Assembly (NCBI GenBank): GCA_020634215.1
Contig: JACKCD010000071.1
Location: forward strand, 1-24,832
DNA length: 24,832 bases
Reading direction: 5' to 3'
From: Ardenticatenaceae bacterium
GTDB taxonomy: Bacteria; Chloroflexota; Anaerolineae; Promineifilales; Promineifilaceae
The first letter of the stretch is position 1. Each line of letters begins with the position of its first letter. The notes under the pieces are model-generated. The model saw only the letters and a program-made list of their open reading frames with translations. It was not told the origin of the DNA and did not search any database. The position numbers and the translations under genes were made by a program. Positions 15,110 to 24,126 of the stretch are shown in pieces.

Positions 15110-15673
15110 TCACCCGCCAACCACCGATCCAACATACGCCACAACCTCATCTAACACCAACCTAAACTGATGCGATACATCGTAATATGGAAGGTTATAC
15201 CGCCCACATTCAGCCCGCAAATAGCGGCTGAAGGCAATCTCGCGGTGGATAATGGTCAGTAGATCGGCATCGGCAACCTCTTGCGGCCAATCATTGGGAT
15301 GCCCCCCATACGTCCGAATTTCACGCAGCTTTTGACTTGGCTCAATGGCACAGTAGCCCAAAAAGCAGGCACAGATTTGTGTTGGGTGCACCCGCCGCAG
15401 TTCAGCCACATCCTGCGGCAAGATTTCACCTTCAAAAACATAGTCCACCTGATCATGCAGCAAGCTGGCACTCATCTCACGCACCAGCGGCCACAGCCAG
15501 GCCGCCACTTGAACCGCGCCTGCATTCGGGTCAAGGGCAAATTCTGGCCGGCCACGCACCAGCCCCATTTTAAGGACATCCAGGCTCAAATAAGGCAGTT
15601 GCCTCTCCGCCAGGAGACGGCGTACTAGAATCCCTTTACCCGCTCGCGCTGCTCCGCCAATAAAGAAAAGCAT
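15110..15673 (-). CDS. P-loop NTPase, small-molecule kinase-like
   Basis: 187 aa. A Walker A loop at the very N-terminus (FFIGGAARAGKG, about residues 3-14), followed by SLDVLKMGLVRG, which looks like a kinase substrate loop, and VDYVFEGEILP, a likely Walker B-type strand. The C-terminal half has conserved-looking RTYGGHPNDWPQ and YDVSHQFRLVLDEVVAYV. This resembles small adenylate-kinase-fold proteins that phosphorylate a small molecule; the substrate is unknown. Its ATG lies 4 bp after the stop of the GIY-YIG-like gene, so the pair is translationally coupled. Its 3' end carries a partial version of the 61-bp repeat. Confidence 0.8.
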   Translation of the reverse strand: MLFFIGGAARAGKGILVRRLLAERQLPYLSLDVLKMGLVRGRPEFALDPNAGAVQVAAWLWPLVREMSASLLHDQVDYVFEGEILPQDVAELRRVHPTQICACFLGYCAIEPSQKLREIRTYGGHPNDWPQEVADADLLTIIHREIAFSRYLRAECGRYNLPYYDVSHQFRLVLDEVVAYVGSVVGG

Positions 15674-15677
15674 CGAA

Positions 15678-16163
15678 TCACTCCACCAACAGCCGATTAT
15701 CCTCCAACCTCACTGCCCGCTCCGCCTCATAAAGCAGCCGCCTCAGACCGCCGCGAAAGCGCAGCCGGGCATTGGCGGGTCGGTACCTGGATGGTATGGG
15801 TGTTGGCTGTTTGTTGTGCGCCACGTTAAAGCAAGGCGACCGCTGCCGAATAAGCAGTTGCTCTGCCGCATCCACATCATAGCCAACAGCCTTAAATGGT
15901 TCGCTTTGGGAACTCAGCAGGTCAATTGTAAACCGCATCGAAGTCGGCCAATTGCTCCACACAAAACGCCCCACCATCGAATGGCCTTTGAAACCACCCA
16001 GCAGGTGCTCCCACACGCGGGAAAACGCAAGCTGCGATTGCCCCACATAAAAAACCACCTCATCATCTCGAATGATGTATAAATCCAGCCCCTTCCATGC
16101 CTCCGGGCACGCTTCAATAAGCAAAAATCGTTTGAGCGCAATGGTTACTTGGGGATCATTCAT
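15678..16163 (-). CDS. GIY-YIG nuclease-like protein
   Basis: 161 aa. Residues about 27-55 match the GIY-YIG core: LDLYIIRDDEVVFYVGQS, then RVWEHLLGG with the expected Arg, and further on DAAEQLLIRQRSPCFNVAHN, where the Glu and the Asn match the catalytic Glu and the final Asn of the fold. The first strand has LYII rather than GIY, as in many divergent members. The C-terminal 35 residues are Arg-rich (RPANARLRFRGGLRRLLYEAER), fitting nucleic-acid binding. No Shine-Dalgarno is evident before the ATG. It is coupled to the P-loop gene downstream and follows the isochorismatase-family gene after 45 bp. A DNA-repair, mobile or defence role is possible; the sequence does not decide. Confidence 0.75.
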   Translation of the reverse strand: MNDPQVTIALKRFLLIEACPEAWKGLDLYIIRDDEVVFYVGQSQLAFSRVWEHLLGGFKGHSMVGRFVWSNWPTSMRFTIDLLSSQSEPFKAVGYDVDAAEQLLIRQRSPCFNVAHNKQPTPIPSRYRPANARLRFRGGLRRLLYEAERAVRLEDNRLLVE

Positions 16164-16208
16164 GGGCTGATTCTATCATCAGGCAAATGATTAAACCGCC
16201 TGTAATGG

Positions 16209-16853
16209 TTAAAGCCGCCCTTGAATCTCCCCAACAAGCATCTCGGTCGTTACTTGCCGACAATAGCCAGAAATGGCACTCAGCGAGCTTTGGTGACGTT
16301 CCTCGCTGTAGGTCAGGCAGGCATCCGTTACCTGTGTCACCAGATACCCCAGGTCGCACGCATCACGAATGGCGCTTTCCACGCATTGATCCGTTACCAA
16401 ACCGCTGATAACCAATTGTTTCACGCCTAGATTCCGCAAAATATAGTCAATGTGGGTAGAAATAAAGACAGATGAAGAGGTTTTGGGAAAAACAATCTCA
16501 TCGCCAATGGGAGCCAGCGCATCAATCACTTTGCCATCCCATGACCCTTTGGGGACGTGGAAGCCAGTAATTTTGTAATCCAGGCTGCGGTCACGGCCGT
16601 CGAGGGTCAAACTTTCGATGGTCGTGTACAACACCTCAATGCCGGCGTCGCGGCAGCACGCCTGCAGCCGCTGCATATTGGGCAAGACACGCCGTTCAAA
16701 TTCGTCAAAGAACCAGCCGAACTTTTGCTCAAATTCAGCCTGAGACAACCCCTTAAATTCGCCACCCTGCCTGTGGGCAGCAAAATTTTGCACGTCAATA
16801 AACAGCAGGGCCGATTGGCTTATGTCTAATGGAACTTCGCGGGTGAGGGTCAT
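16209..16853 (-). CDS. Isochorismatase-family cysteine hydrolase
   Basis: 214 aa, typical of this family. The catalytic triad is visible: Asp20 in ALLFIDVQNF, Lys124 in IVFPKTSSSVF, and Cys157 in LVISGLVTDQCVESAIRDA. The cis-peptide region before Cys (GLVTDQC) is standard. Members hydrolyse amide or ether bonds of small metabolites (nicotinamide, N-carbamoyl compounds, isochorismate); the residues seen do not fix the substrate. AAAGGAG lies 8 nt before the ATG. It is the first gene of a likely run with the GIY-YIG and P-loop genes, though the functions do not obviously connect. Confidence 0.9.
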   Translation of the reverse strand: MTLTREVPLDISQSALLFIDVQNFAAHRQGGEFKGLSQAEFEQKFGWFFDEFERRVLPNMQRLQACCRDAGIEVLYTTIESLTLDGRDRSLDYKITGFHVPKGSWDGKVIDALAPIGDEIVFPKTSSSVFISTHIDYILRNLGVKQLVISGLVTDQCVESAIRDACDLGYLVTQVTDACLTYSEERHQSSLSAISGYCRQVTTEMLVGEIQGRL

Positions 16854-17024
16854 AGCAATTTCTCCTTTCGCGGGATTATAACCCGGTTGGAGAAAAAGCA
16901 GCGTTCATCTGTGTCACGTTGTCATTCAGGGGCAGCACAAATGATGAGGTAGAGGGTAGGAGAAAACGGCCGTTAAATACCTTAACAGCACAATTCTTAC
17001 GAGGTGAGCAAAAGATGGCTTGTC

Positions 17025-17055
17025 CTGGTGGCTGGTACAAAACACCAGCCACCAG
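17025..17055 (-). terminator. Perfect 12-bp stem-loop after the 256-aa gene
   Basis: CTGGTGGCTGGT (17025-17036) and ACCAGCCACCAG (17044-17055) are perfectly complementary, with a 7-nt loop. The stem starts 27 bp past the stop at 17083 on the minus strand. The sequence after it has only a short T-run (CATCTTTTG), so it is a probable but imperfect terminator. The remainder of 16854-17082 contains one AACGGCCGTT (16965) and no gene. Confidence 0.55.
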
Positions 17056-17082
17056 CCACGTGCGGCTTGTCCGCATTAACCA

Positions 17083-17853
17083 TTAAGACAACGCATTGGC
17101 TGAACGCCACCAGCGATAATATTTGCTGCGTAACTCTTCACGCGGGGGCAAGGGGAAGTAAAGCAATTTTTCCGCATTGCCAATGTACAAACCACCCTGA
17201 ATGGTGCGATAGAAAAATTCGGGTGATTGAGTACGGTTCACCATTTTGGTCTGAACGGTTTTCTCTTCCAGTCCCATCAGGCATTCGCGTAAATGATTGG
17301 CATACTGATAAGGTAAATCTTGCAAATTGCCATATTCAGGATTGGTCGCCAATTCGCCCAACTGGAGTTCAACAAAAGAAACGGCAGGTAGGTGAATAAA
17401 ATTGTCGGGGTCTTGGATCACAAATTCATAAAAATCAATGGAGCCGAGGGTACTCACAATAAGAGGACTGACCGGAGCCAACTCTTGATACATGTGCAGC
17501 CCATCGTCCCCGTCTGGGTAATCGGTGCTGGGGTCTAACCCTAGCACTTCGCCATAAGCCGTGACAAGGTAGAGTTTTTGAATGGCATCCATCGGGACGT
17601 GTTCTAAAACGCGGTAGGTGGAGATATAGACACTGCGCTTTGGGCTGCCATCTGCGTGTGGGACGCACCGCTTGAGACCTCCTTCCAGATTGAAGTAGTC
17701 GCTAGAAAAGCCGGGGTCAATTTCAGCGAAGACGGCCTGCCCGTGCAGCTTTTTGTGACTGCCAACGGCATAGTAAGAGCCAAATTCTTCGGGGGAAAGC
17801 ATAGAAGCAATAAGGGCTTCAGGAATCAGCGAAAGGTAAAGATGTACGGTCAT
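17083..17853 (-). CDS. Conserved-looking hypothetical protein, 256 aa
   Basis: 256 aa; family not recognised. There is no signal peptide or membrane segment. The N-terminus reads VHLYLSLIPEALIASMLSPE, followed by FGSYYAVGSHKKLHGQAVFA. The middle has SVYISTYRVLEHVPMDAIQK and LYLVTAYGEVLGLDP, and the C-terminus is aromatic and basic (SKYYRWWRSANAL). GGCAGGA lies before the ATG. The base composition matches neighbouring genes and the protein has the alternating strand-helix look of a soluble alpha/beta domain. It stands alone, divergent from ettA. I can offer no function. Confidence 0.75.
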   Translation of the reverse strand: MTVHLYLSLIPEALIASMLSPEEFGSYYAVGSHKKLHGQAVFAEIDPGFSSDYFNLEGGLKRCVPHADGSPKRSVYISTYRVLEHVPMDAIQKLYLVTAYGEVLGLDPSTDYPDGDDGLHMYQELAPVSPLIVSTLGSIDFYEFVIQDPDNFIHLPAVSFVELQLGELATNPEYGNLQDLPYQYANHLRECLMGLEEKTVQTKMVNRTQSPEFFYRTIQGGLYIGNAEKLLYFPLPPREELRSKYYRWWRSANALS

Positions 17854-18002
17854 TTTAATCCTGCCTCTTAACTAAGTATTTTGCAAGCCAGCTCGCTTTT
17901 GAACAGCTTACTGTGGCTATTATGGAACGGCTAAAGTCGAAGAAACAGTTACAATAAGCAGCTTGTGTGGTGATAATCGTCATGTTTTGGCATAATGTCG
18001 GG

Positions 18003-18008
18003 TATAAT
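18003..18008 (+). promoter_or_regulatory. Candidate -10 box for ettA
   Basis: A perfect TATAAT 31 bp before the ettA ATG. The -35 position (about 17980-17985, TCATGT) is a poor match, so the promoter is uncertain. Confidence 0.35.
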
Positions 18009-18039
18009 TGCCGCAAACAAACCCTTTGATTGGTGAAAC

Positions 18040-19725
<1,686 letters not shown>

Positions 19726-19763
19726 CGATTAGAGATTGGCGAATATCGGATATAAGAATTTTG

Positions 19764-19822
19764 CACGCAAAGACGCAAAGTCGCCAAGCATTTTCCCCTT
19801 TGCGCCTTTGCGCCTTTGCGTG
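19764..19822. repeat. CGCAAAG-type palindromic repeat between ettA and the nitrilase gene
   Basis: The arms 19764-19784 (CACGCAAAGACGCAAAGTCGC) and 19802-19822 are complementary at 19 of 21 positions around a 17-nt loop. The internal CGCAAAG/CTTTGCG units are tandem. The flanks (19727-19740 and 19864-19885) carry the separate GATTAGAGATTGG/AATCTCC repeat, so two repeat types are nested in this 117-bp gap. It may end ettA transcription, although no T-run follows. Confidence 0.75.
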
Positions 19823-19842
19823 ACATAAAGGTAATTCTGATA

Positions 19843-20838
19843 ATGTCTATTGATGAGGGATCACAATCTCCAATCTCCAATAACCCATTCCCCAAAGTCA
19901 CCGTCGCCGTTGTGCAGGCGGCACCTGTTTTGTTTGACCGTGCGGCCACTGTGGCCAAGGCGTGCCAGCTTACCCGCGAGGCGGCTGCACAGGGGGCGCA
20001 GTTGGTGCTGTTCCCAGAGGCGTTTATTCCATGCTACCCACGCGGGCTAAGTTTTGGCATGGTGGTGGGGTCGCGCACGCCAGCCGGCCGACAAACGTGG
20101 CAGCGATATTGGGAGGGGGCGATTGACGTACCGGGGGAAGAAACGGCCGTTCTAGCCGCCGTCGCCCGTGAAACCAACACCTACCTTGCCATTGGGGTCA
20201 TTGAACGGGACAGCAGCTATAGCGGCGGGACGCTGTACTGCACGCTGCTCTATTTTGGGCCAGACGGCCGTTTATTGGGCAAACACCGCAAGCTCAAACC
20301 GACCGCCGCCGAACGGCTCATCTGGGGGGAAGGGGATGGCAGTACGCTGACAACGGTTAAAACCCCCTTTGGCACCGTCGGTGGCCTCATCTGCTGGGAA
20401 AACTACATGCCGCTGGCACGGATGGCGATGTATGGCAAGGGGGTTGAACTGTACCTGGCCCCCACCGCCGACTCCCGCGACACTTGGCAGGCGACGATGA
20501 TCCACATCGCCAGCGAGGGGCGCTGCTTTGTGCTGGGGTGCAACCAGTTTGTGACCAAGGCGATGTACCCGCCCGATTTGGTGGGGATTGAGGAGCTGGC
20601 CGACCAGCCGGAGATCATGTGTCGCGGCGGCAGCGTGATTGTGTCACCGCTGGGGCAGGTGCTGGCGGGGCCGCTCTACAACCAGGAAGGCATTCTGACG
20701 GCGACGCTTGACCTGGCGGAGGTGGTGCAGGGGAAGCTGGATTTTGATGCGGTGGGGCATTATGCGCGGCCAGATGTGTTTCGGTTGGTGGTGGAGGAAC
20801 GGCCGTTGGCTCCCATCGTTAATCATTTCACCACATAA
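19843..20838 (+). CDS. Nitrilase-superfamily carbon-nitrogen hydrolase
   Basis: 331 aa from the ATG at 19843. An upstream TTG (19816) is in frame but lies inside the palindromic repeat, and AAAGG lies about 10 nt before the ATG. The Glu-Lys-Cys triad is complete: Glu59 in VLFPEAFIPCYPRG, Lys150 in GKHRKLKPTAAERLIWGEG, and Cys184 in GGLICWENYMPLAR, the signature of true nitrilases (branch 1) that turn nitriles into acids and ammonia. Residues 1-18 are not part of the usual fold: SQSPISNNP is encoded by the dispersed AATCTCCAATCTCC repeat, so the N-terminus was probably extended by repeat insertion. Two AACGGCCGTT copies are present, one read as EETAV, the other, unusually, as E-R-P-L near the C-terminus. 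Confidence 0.92.
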   Translation: MSIDEGSQSPISNNPFPKVTVAVVQAAPVLFDRAATVAKACQLTREAAAQGAQLVLFPEAFIPCYPRGLSFGMVVGSRTPAGRQTWQRYWEGAIDVPGEETAVLAAVARETNTYLAIGVIERDSSYSGGTLYCTLLYFGPDGRLLGKHRKLKPTAAERLIWGEGDGSTLTTVKTPFGTVGGLICWENYMPLARMAMYGKGVELYLAPTADSRDTWQATMIHIASEGRCFVLGCNQFVTKAMYPPDLVGIEELADQPEIMCRGGSVIVSPLGQVLAGPLYNQEGILTATLDLAEVVQGKLDFDAVGHYARPDVFRLVVEERPLAPIVNHFTT

Positions 20839-21300
20839 TCCACCCATTTTCACACCAACCACTTCCAAGTAACTTGCCGAAATCAAATATCCATGCAACA
20901 TGTTTTCTTACTGGATGCTTGCAAATTGCGGCTCACAAAGGTGTATTCATAGTTGTTTTTGCAGCTATTTTCGTTTATCCTTAACGTTAGGATTCCATTG
21001 AGAAGTCTAGTACTTCTCACGTTGTAAAAGGGAAATTTATGTCAGAGTAGCTCTGTAAACCTCATGAATTGTTGTATCTTAAGCCAATCTTAGTGATTAT
21101 TTTTCAAGCGTGTCTCACTGCCAATTTAGTACCAACTAATTACTCCGAAACTTAAAAGCATAATTTTGTGGTTGATGTTAGTAGATTGCACAGCATCCTT
21201 TTTTTGCTGTGTAACCAGATGCTGATTTCTGTCTAAAAGCGAAGCTGGCAATTACACGCTATCTTTTTTGATTTTGTTCAGGCTGAAAAGGAGAAATCGA
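20839..21300. other. AT-rich intergenic region with small hairpins, no gene seen
   Basis: 462 bp clearly richer in A and T than the genes on either side, with stops in all frames. It contains a perfect 7-bp hairpin at 21000-21018 and two mutually exclusive stems: 21189-21195 with 21205-21211, or 21191-21197 with 21218-21224. AAGGAG at the right end serves the gene at 21301. The composition change marks the beginning of the rearranged region to its right. Confidence 0.5.
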
Positions 21301-22326
21301 ATGGACACTCACAAGAATTTCCTGATACGCTTAGGTGAATGGTGGGAAAAACGCAAAAAGAACGTAGCCACTCAAAATAGAGCCATGAAATGGACGAAGT
21401 GGTTACCTACACCGGGGAACGTTGTTTTTACCCTTGTAGCTCTTGGCTTTCTAATCATGAGTCAATCTGTGTGGGCACGCTCCGCTCAGAATACCTCAGC
21501 CGCATCCACCCATACCATTAGCTACCAAGGCCGCTTGGCCGACTCTAACGGCACCCCTCTGACTGGATTCCAGAATTTAGAGTTTCGTATTTACGATGTG
21601 CCTTCAGGTGGCGTACCGCTATGGGAAGAGTTTTGGACGGGAGGCAATGCTGTACAGGTATCGGACGGCTTGTTCAATGTCATGCTGGGCAGCATCAATA
21701 ATACGCTCACCACGGTTATTCAAGGCCACGATGAACTTTATCTTGGCATAACTGTTGGCACAGATAGCGAGATGACTCCTCGTGTCCAACTTGGTTCCGT
21801 CCCCTTCTCTTTACAAGCTCTGACAATTCCCGATGGAAGTGTGACAGCAGCAAAAATCTCTGATGGCGCTGTCACAAAAGCAAAACTCGCCACAGGGCTA
21901 TTCAGTTCTTATTTCACAACAAATTCCAACACGTCCGAATGGGTCATTCCGACGTGTAATATGATTGACAATGACAGCTCGTTCTATGCAATTCCAGGTC
22001 TAAGCCTTAACATCGAGCTTGCTCAAGCAAGCACTTTATTCATTGATGCAAACGGTCTCATAACGAGCTTGGACGCTGGAAAAGCAGCCTTTACAAATAT
22101 TTTTGTCGATGGTTCACGAACTACAGATACAAGTGGAAAAGCTCTAATATCAGGTTGTCGAAATAGTGCCGGAGATGGAGGAGGAGGAGACAAATGGTGC
22201 CCATTTAGTAGTAGTGTCGCTGTAAACCTTGCAGGAGGTTCACACGTTGTTGATGTCAGAGCATTCTGTGATAGTTCTAGTTCGAAATTTCATAACGGTT
22301 CACTTAGAGTCTTAGTAATCCCATAG
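21301..22326 (+). CDS. Secreted protein with ISYQGRL domain, intact copy
   Basis: 341 aa from the ATG at 21301, 10 nt after AAGGAG; an in-frame upstream start at 21268 lacks a ribosome site. The N-terminus is an unusually long basic region (1-40, NFLIRLGEWWEKRKKN), then a hydrophobic core 41-55 and a cleavage-type SVWA (56-59). The exported part opens with HTISYQGRLADSNGTPLTG, EFRIYDVPSGGVPLWEE and VSDGLFNVMLGSI, then PRVQLGSVPFSLQALTIPDG and a short repeat (GSVTAAKISDGAVTKAKLA) of the type found before fibre-like C-termini. The C-terminal 120 residues are strand-rich, with four cysteines. This layout occurs in large secreted surface proteins of Chloroflexota and others; function unknown. No AACGGCCGTT copy is present. 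Confidence 0.82.
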   Translation: MDTHKNFLIRLGEWWEKRKKNVATQNRAMKWTKWLPTPGNVVFTLVALGFLIMSQSVWARSAQNTSAASTHTISYQGRLADSNGTPLTGFQNLEFRIYDVPSGGVPLWEEFWTGGNAVQVSDGLFNVMLGSINNTLTTVIQGHDELYLGITVGTDSEMTPRVQLGSVPFSLQALTIPDGSVTAAKISDGAVTKAKLATGLFSSYFTTNSNTSEWVIPTCNMIDNDSSFYAIPGLSLNIELAQASTLFIDANGLITSLDAGKAAFTNIFVDGSRTTDTSGKALISGCRNSAGDGGGGDKWCPFSSSVAVNLAGGSHVVDVRAFCDSSSSKFHNGSLRVLVIP

Positions 22327-22402
22327 CGCACATAGTGTGTAAGTACCCACCTTGACTAAAAAGCAAACACAAAACACGAAGTATTAGTTTGCTCAAAAAA
22401 AC

Positions 22403-22855
22403 ATGGAAAGAAGAATGAGAGAGAATTTTATAACCCGTATTGGCAAGCTGGCTACTCAAGTAGGGGAAGTCATTGACCAACATCGGGTACAACAAAAAGA
22501 CGTTGCAGAGCGCATTGAAGAGGTTAATGATCCATCGCCAAAAAGGCAAAACAAAGCCAAATACATACATTGGTTTTTGCCAAATGGCGGGACGCTAATT
22601 TTGATAGCATTGTTGATTGCGACCCAATCGGTCTGGGCACGCGCTGCCCAAAGTACAGCAGCAACATCTACCAGCACCATAAGTTATCAAGGACGGCTGG
22701 CCGATGCGGGTGGCACGCCCCTGACAGGGCTGCATAACCTTGAATTTCGGATTTACGATACCCCTTCGGGGGGTGTACCACTTTGGGAAGAATTGTGGAC
22801 GGGGGGTAATGCCGTCCAGGTTTCTGATGGGCTGTTTAATGTGATGTTGAACTAA
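22403..22855 (+). CDS. Second ISYQGRL secreted protein, truncated copy
   Basis: 150 aa. A close paralogue of the preceding protein: a basic N-terminal region, hydrophobic segment about 63-73, QSVWARAAQ, then TISYQGRLADAGGTPLTGLH, EFRIYDTPSGGVPLWEELWT and GGNAVQVSDGLFNVML. It stops at exactly the point where the intact copy continues GSINNTL, because unrelated sequence begins after 22852. It lacks the rest of the domain and the whole C-terminal part, so it is probably a broken gene. The first ATG has no clear ribosome site; Met5 (22415) aligns better with the paralogue's start. No AACGGCCGTT copy is present. Confidence 0.75.
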   Translation: MERRMRENFITRIGKLATQVGEVIDQHRVQQKDVAERIEEVNDPSPKRQNKAKYIHWFLPNGGTLILIALLIATQSVWARAAQSTAATSTSTISYQGRLADAGGTPLTGLHNLEFRIYDTPSGGVPLWEELWTGGNAVQVSDGLFNVMLN

Positions 22856-22911
22856 GCGCTTCGCGCAGGACATTCCCCACCGCAATATAGCCGCTAATCC
22901 TCCCTTAGGCG

Positions 22912-22971
22912 TATCATATCTCATATAACCGTTTTATGCGGACACCTTTTGTGTCCAAAGGAGATGTGATA
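22912..22971 (+). promoter_or_regulatory. Nested RNA stems covering the ribosome site of the integrase fragment
   Basis: TATCATATCTC at 22912-22922 can pair with GAGATGTGATA at 22961-22971 (10 Watson-Crick pairs and one G-U). That stem covers part of the AAAGGAG and the first base of the ATG. Inside it GGACAC (22940-22945) and GTGTCC (22951-22956) form a perfect 6-bp hairpin. Folding would hide the ribosome-binding site, as is common for recombinase and transposase genes; it could also be a structured element end. Confidence 0.45.
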
Positions 22972-23156
22972 TGACCCCCTTACGAGAAAAGATGCTCGCC
23001 GACTTGCAACTGCGCGGGTTGGCTGTCAAAACCCAAGACGCTTACATTCGCGCCGTGCGCCAATTGGCCGCCCATTACGACAAGTCCCCTGACCAGATTA
23101 CGGAAGAAGAGTTGCGGATGTACTTTCTCTACCTGAAAAACGAGAAACAACTTTGA
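22971..23156 (+). CDS. Tyrosine recombinase/integrase fragment, N-terminal core-binding domain only
   Basis: 61 aa. The sequence LREKMLADLQLRGLAVKTQD, AYIRAVRQLAAHYDKSPDQI, TEEELRMYFLYLKNEK is the SAM-like N-terminal DNA-binding domain of phage/integron-type tyrosine recombinases, of the kind found beside IS91-like transposases. A full protein would be about 280-330 aa and carry the R...HxxR...Y catalytic residues; all are missing. The frame ends QL-stop where S41 protease sequence begins, so the rest was lost by deletion or by joining of unrelated ends. AAAGGAG lies 7 nt before the ATG. It cannot recombine DNA but might still bind it. Confidence 0.8.
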   Translation: MTPLREKMLADLQLRGLAVKTQDAYIRAVRQLAAHYDKSPDQITEEELRMYFLYLKNEKQL

Positions 23157-23195
23157 AGGCATTAGGTCTATGTAGAAAGCCAAAACGGCTACACC

Positions 23196-24080
23196 GTGAT
23201 CGTGGCACCCATTGACAATTCGCCAGCACAAAAAGCGGGGCTGCAACCCGGCGACATTATCATCGGGGTAGATGGCGAAGATGTCACGGCACTATCGCTT
23301 GAGGAAGTGGTGCAAAAAGTGCTTGGGCCGGCCGATAGTCAGGTCACGTTGACAATTTTGACACCCAGCACGGGCAAAGAACGAGATGTCACCGTTACCC
23401 GCGCCAAAATTGAGCTGGAAAATGTGACCTGGCAACAGTTACCCGACACCCAAATTGCCCACATTCGCATGTCGGCGTTTAGTGAGGGGGTAAGTCAGGA
23501 TTTGCAAAAGGCGTTGACAGATGTTCAGGCGGCGGGGGTGCAAGGGGTTATTCTGGATTTACGCAACAATCCCGGCGGGCTGCTCTCGGAAGCGATTGAC
23601 ACAGCCAGCCAATTTCTGCCGGAAGGAACGGCCGTTTTACTGCGTGAAGATGCCCAGGGAAACCGGCAAACGGAAACGGCCGTTAGCGGCGGCACCGGGC
23701 TAGACATTCCCCTGATCGTGCTCATTAACCAGGGCAGTGCCAGCGCCAGCGAAATTGTGGCCGGGGCGTTGCAGGACAACCATCGCGCCACCCTGTTGGG
23801 CGAAACCACCTTTGGCACCGGCACTGTTCTCAACGAATTTGACCTGTCCGATGGCTCGGCACTGCTGCTGGCAACGGAACAATGGCTCACCCCCTCCGGC
23901 CGCGTCATTTGGCACAGCGGCGTTGTCCCCGACACCGTGGTTCCGCTGTCTCTGGACACCCAACTATTGCGGCCAGAAGCGGAGCGGCAGCTAACGGCGG
24001 CGGAACTGGCAAACAACCCCGATGCCCAACTGCTGCAAGCGGTTCAACAACTTGCGGCAGAAATCGGCGGGCAACCGTAG
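23196..24080 (+). CDS. S41-family C-terminal processing peptidase, 5' truncated, catalytic Lys replaced
   Basis: 294 aa from a GTG at 23196, about 100-150 aa shorter than full CtpA-type proteases because the signal peptide and N-terminal helices are gone. Protease-like sequence extends further upstream: TTTGAAGGCATT at 23152-23163 reads FEGI, and after a one-base loss the frame continues VYVESQNGYTVIVAPIDNSP. So the true gene was longer and is frameshifted. Residues about 1-70 are a PDZ domain (AGLQPGDIIIGVDGEDV). The protease core has VILDLRNNPGGLLSEA and LINQGSASASEIVAGALQD with Ser183 as nucleophile. The catalytic Lys expected 25 residues later (in TFGKG) is Thr208 (TFGTGTVL), as in some divergent S41 proteins. 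Two AACGGCCGTT copies are present (GTAVLL, ETAVSG). Probably a pseudogene or inactive product. Confidence 0.82.
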   Translation: MIVAPIDNSPAQKAGLQPGDIIIGVDGEDVTALSLEEVVQKVLGPADSQVTLTILTPSTGKERDVTVTRAKIELENVTWQQLPDTQIAHIRMSAFSEGVSQDLQKALTDVQAAGVQGVILDLRNNPGGLLSEAIDTASQFLPEGTAVLLREDAQGNRQTETAVSGGTGLDIPLIVLINQGSASASEIVAGALQDNHRATLLGETTFGTGTVLNEFDLSDGSALLLATEQWLTPSGRVIWHSGVVPDTVVPLSLDTQLLRPEAERQLTAAELANNPDAQLLQAVQQLAAEIGGQP

Positions 24081-24126
24081 TTAAGATTGGTTCAATCTCC
24101 GAAGCTTGAACCAATCTAACGGTACT

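Noticed and set aside
13702..15123. 61-bp repeat as a CRISPR repeat
   Set aside because: Only two full copies 1.3 kb apart with genes between them, no spacers and no cas genes.
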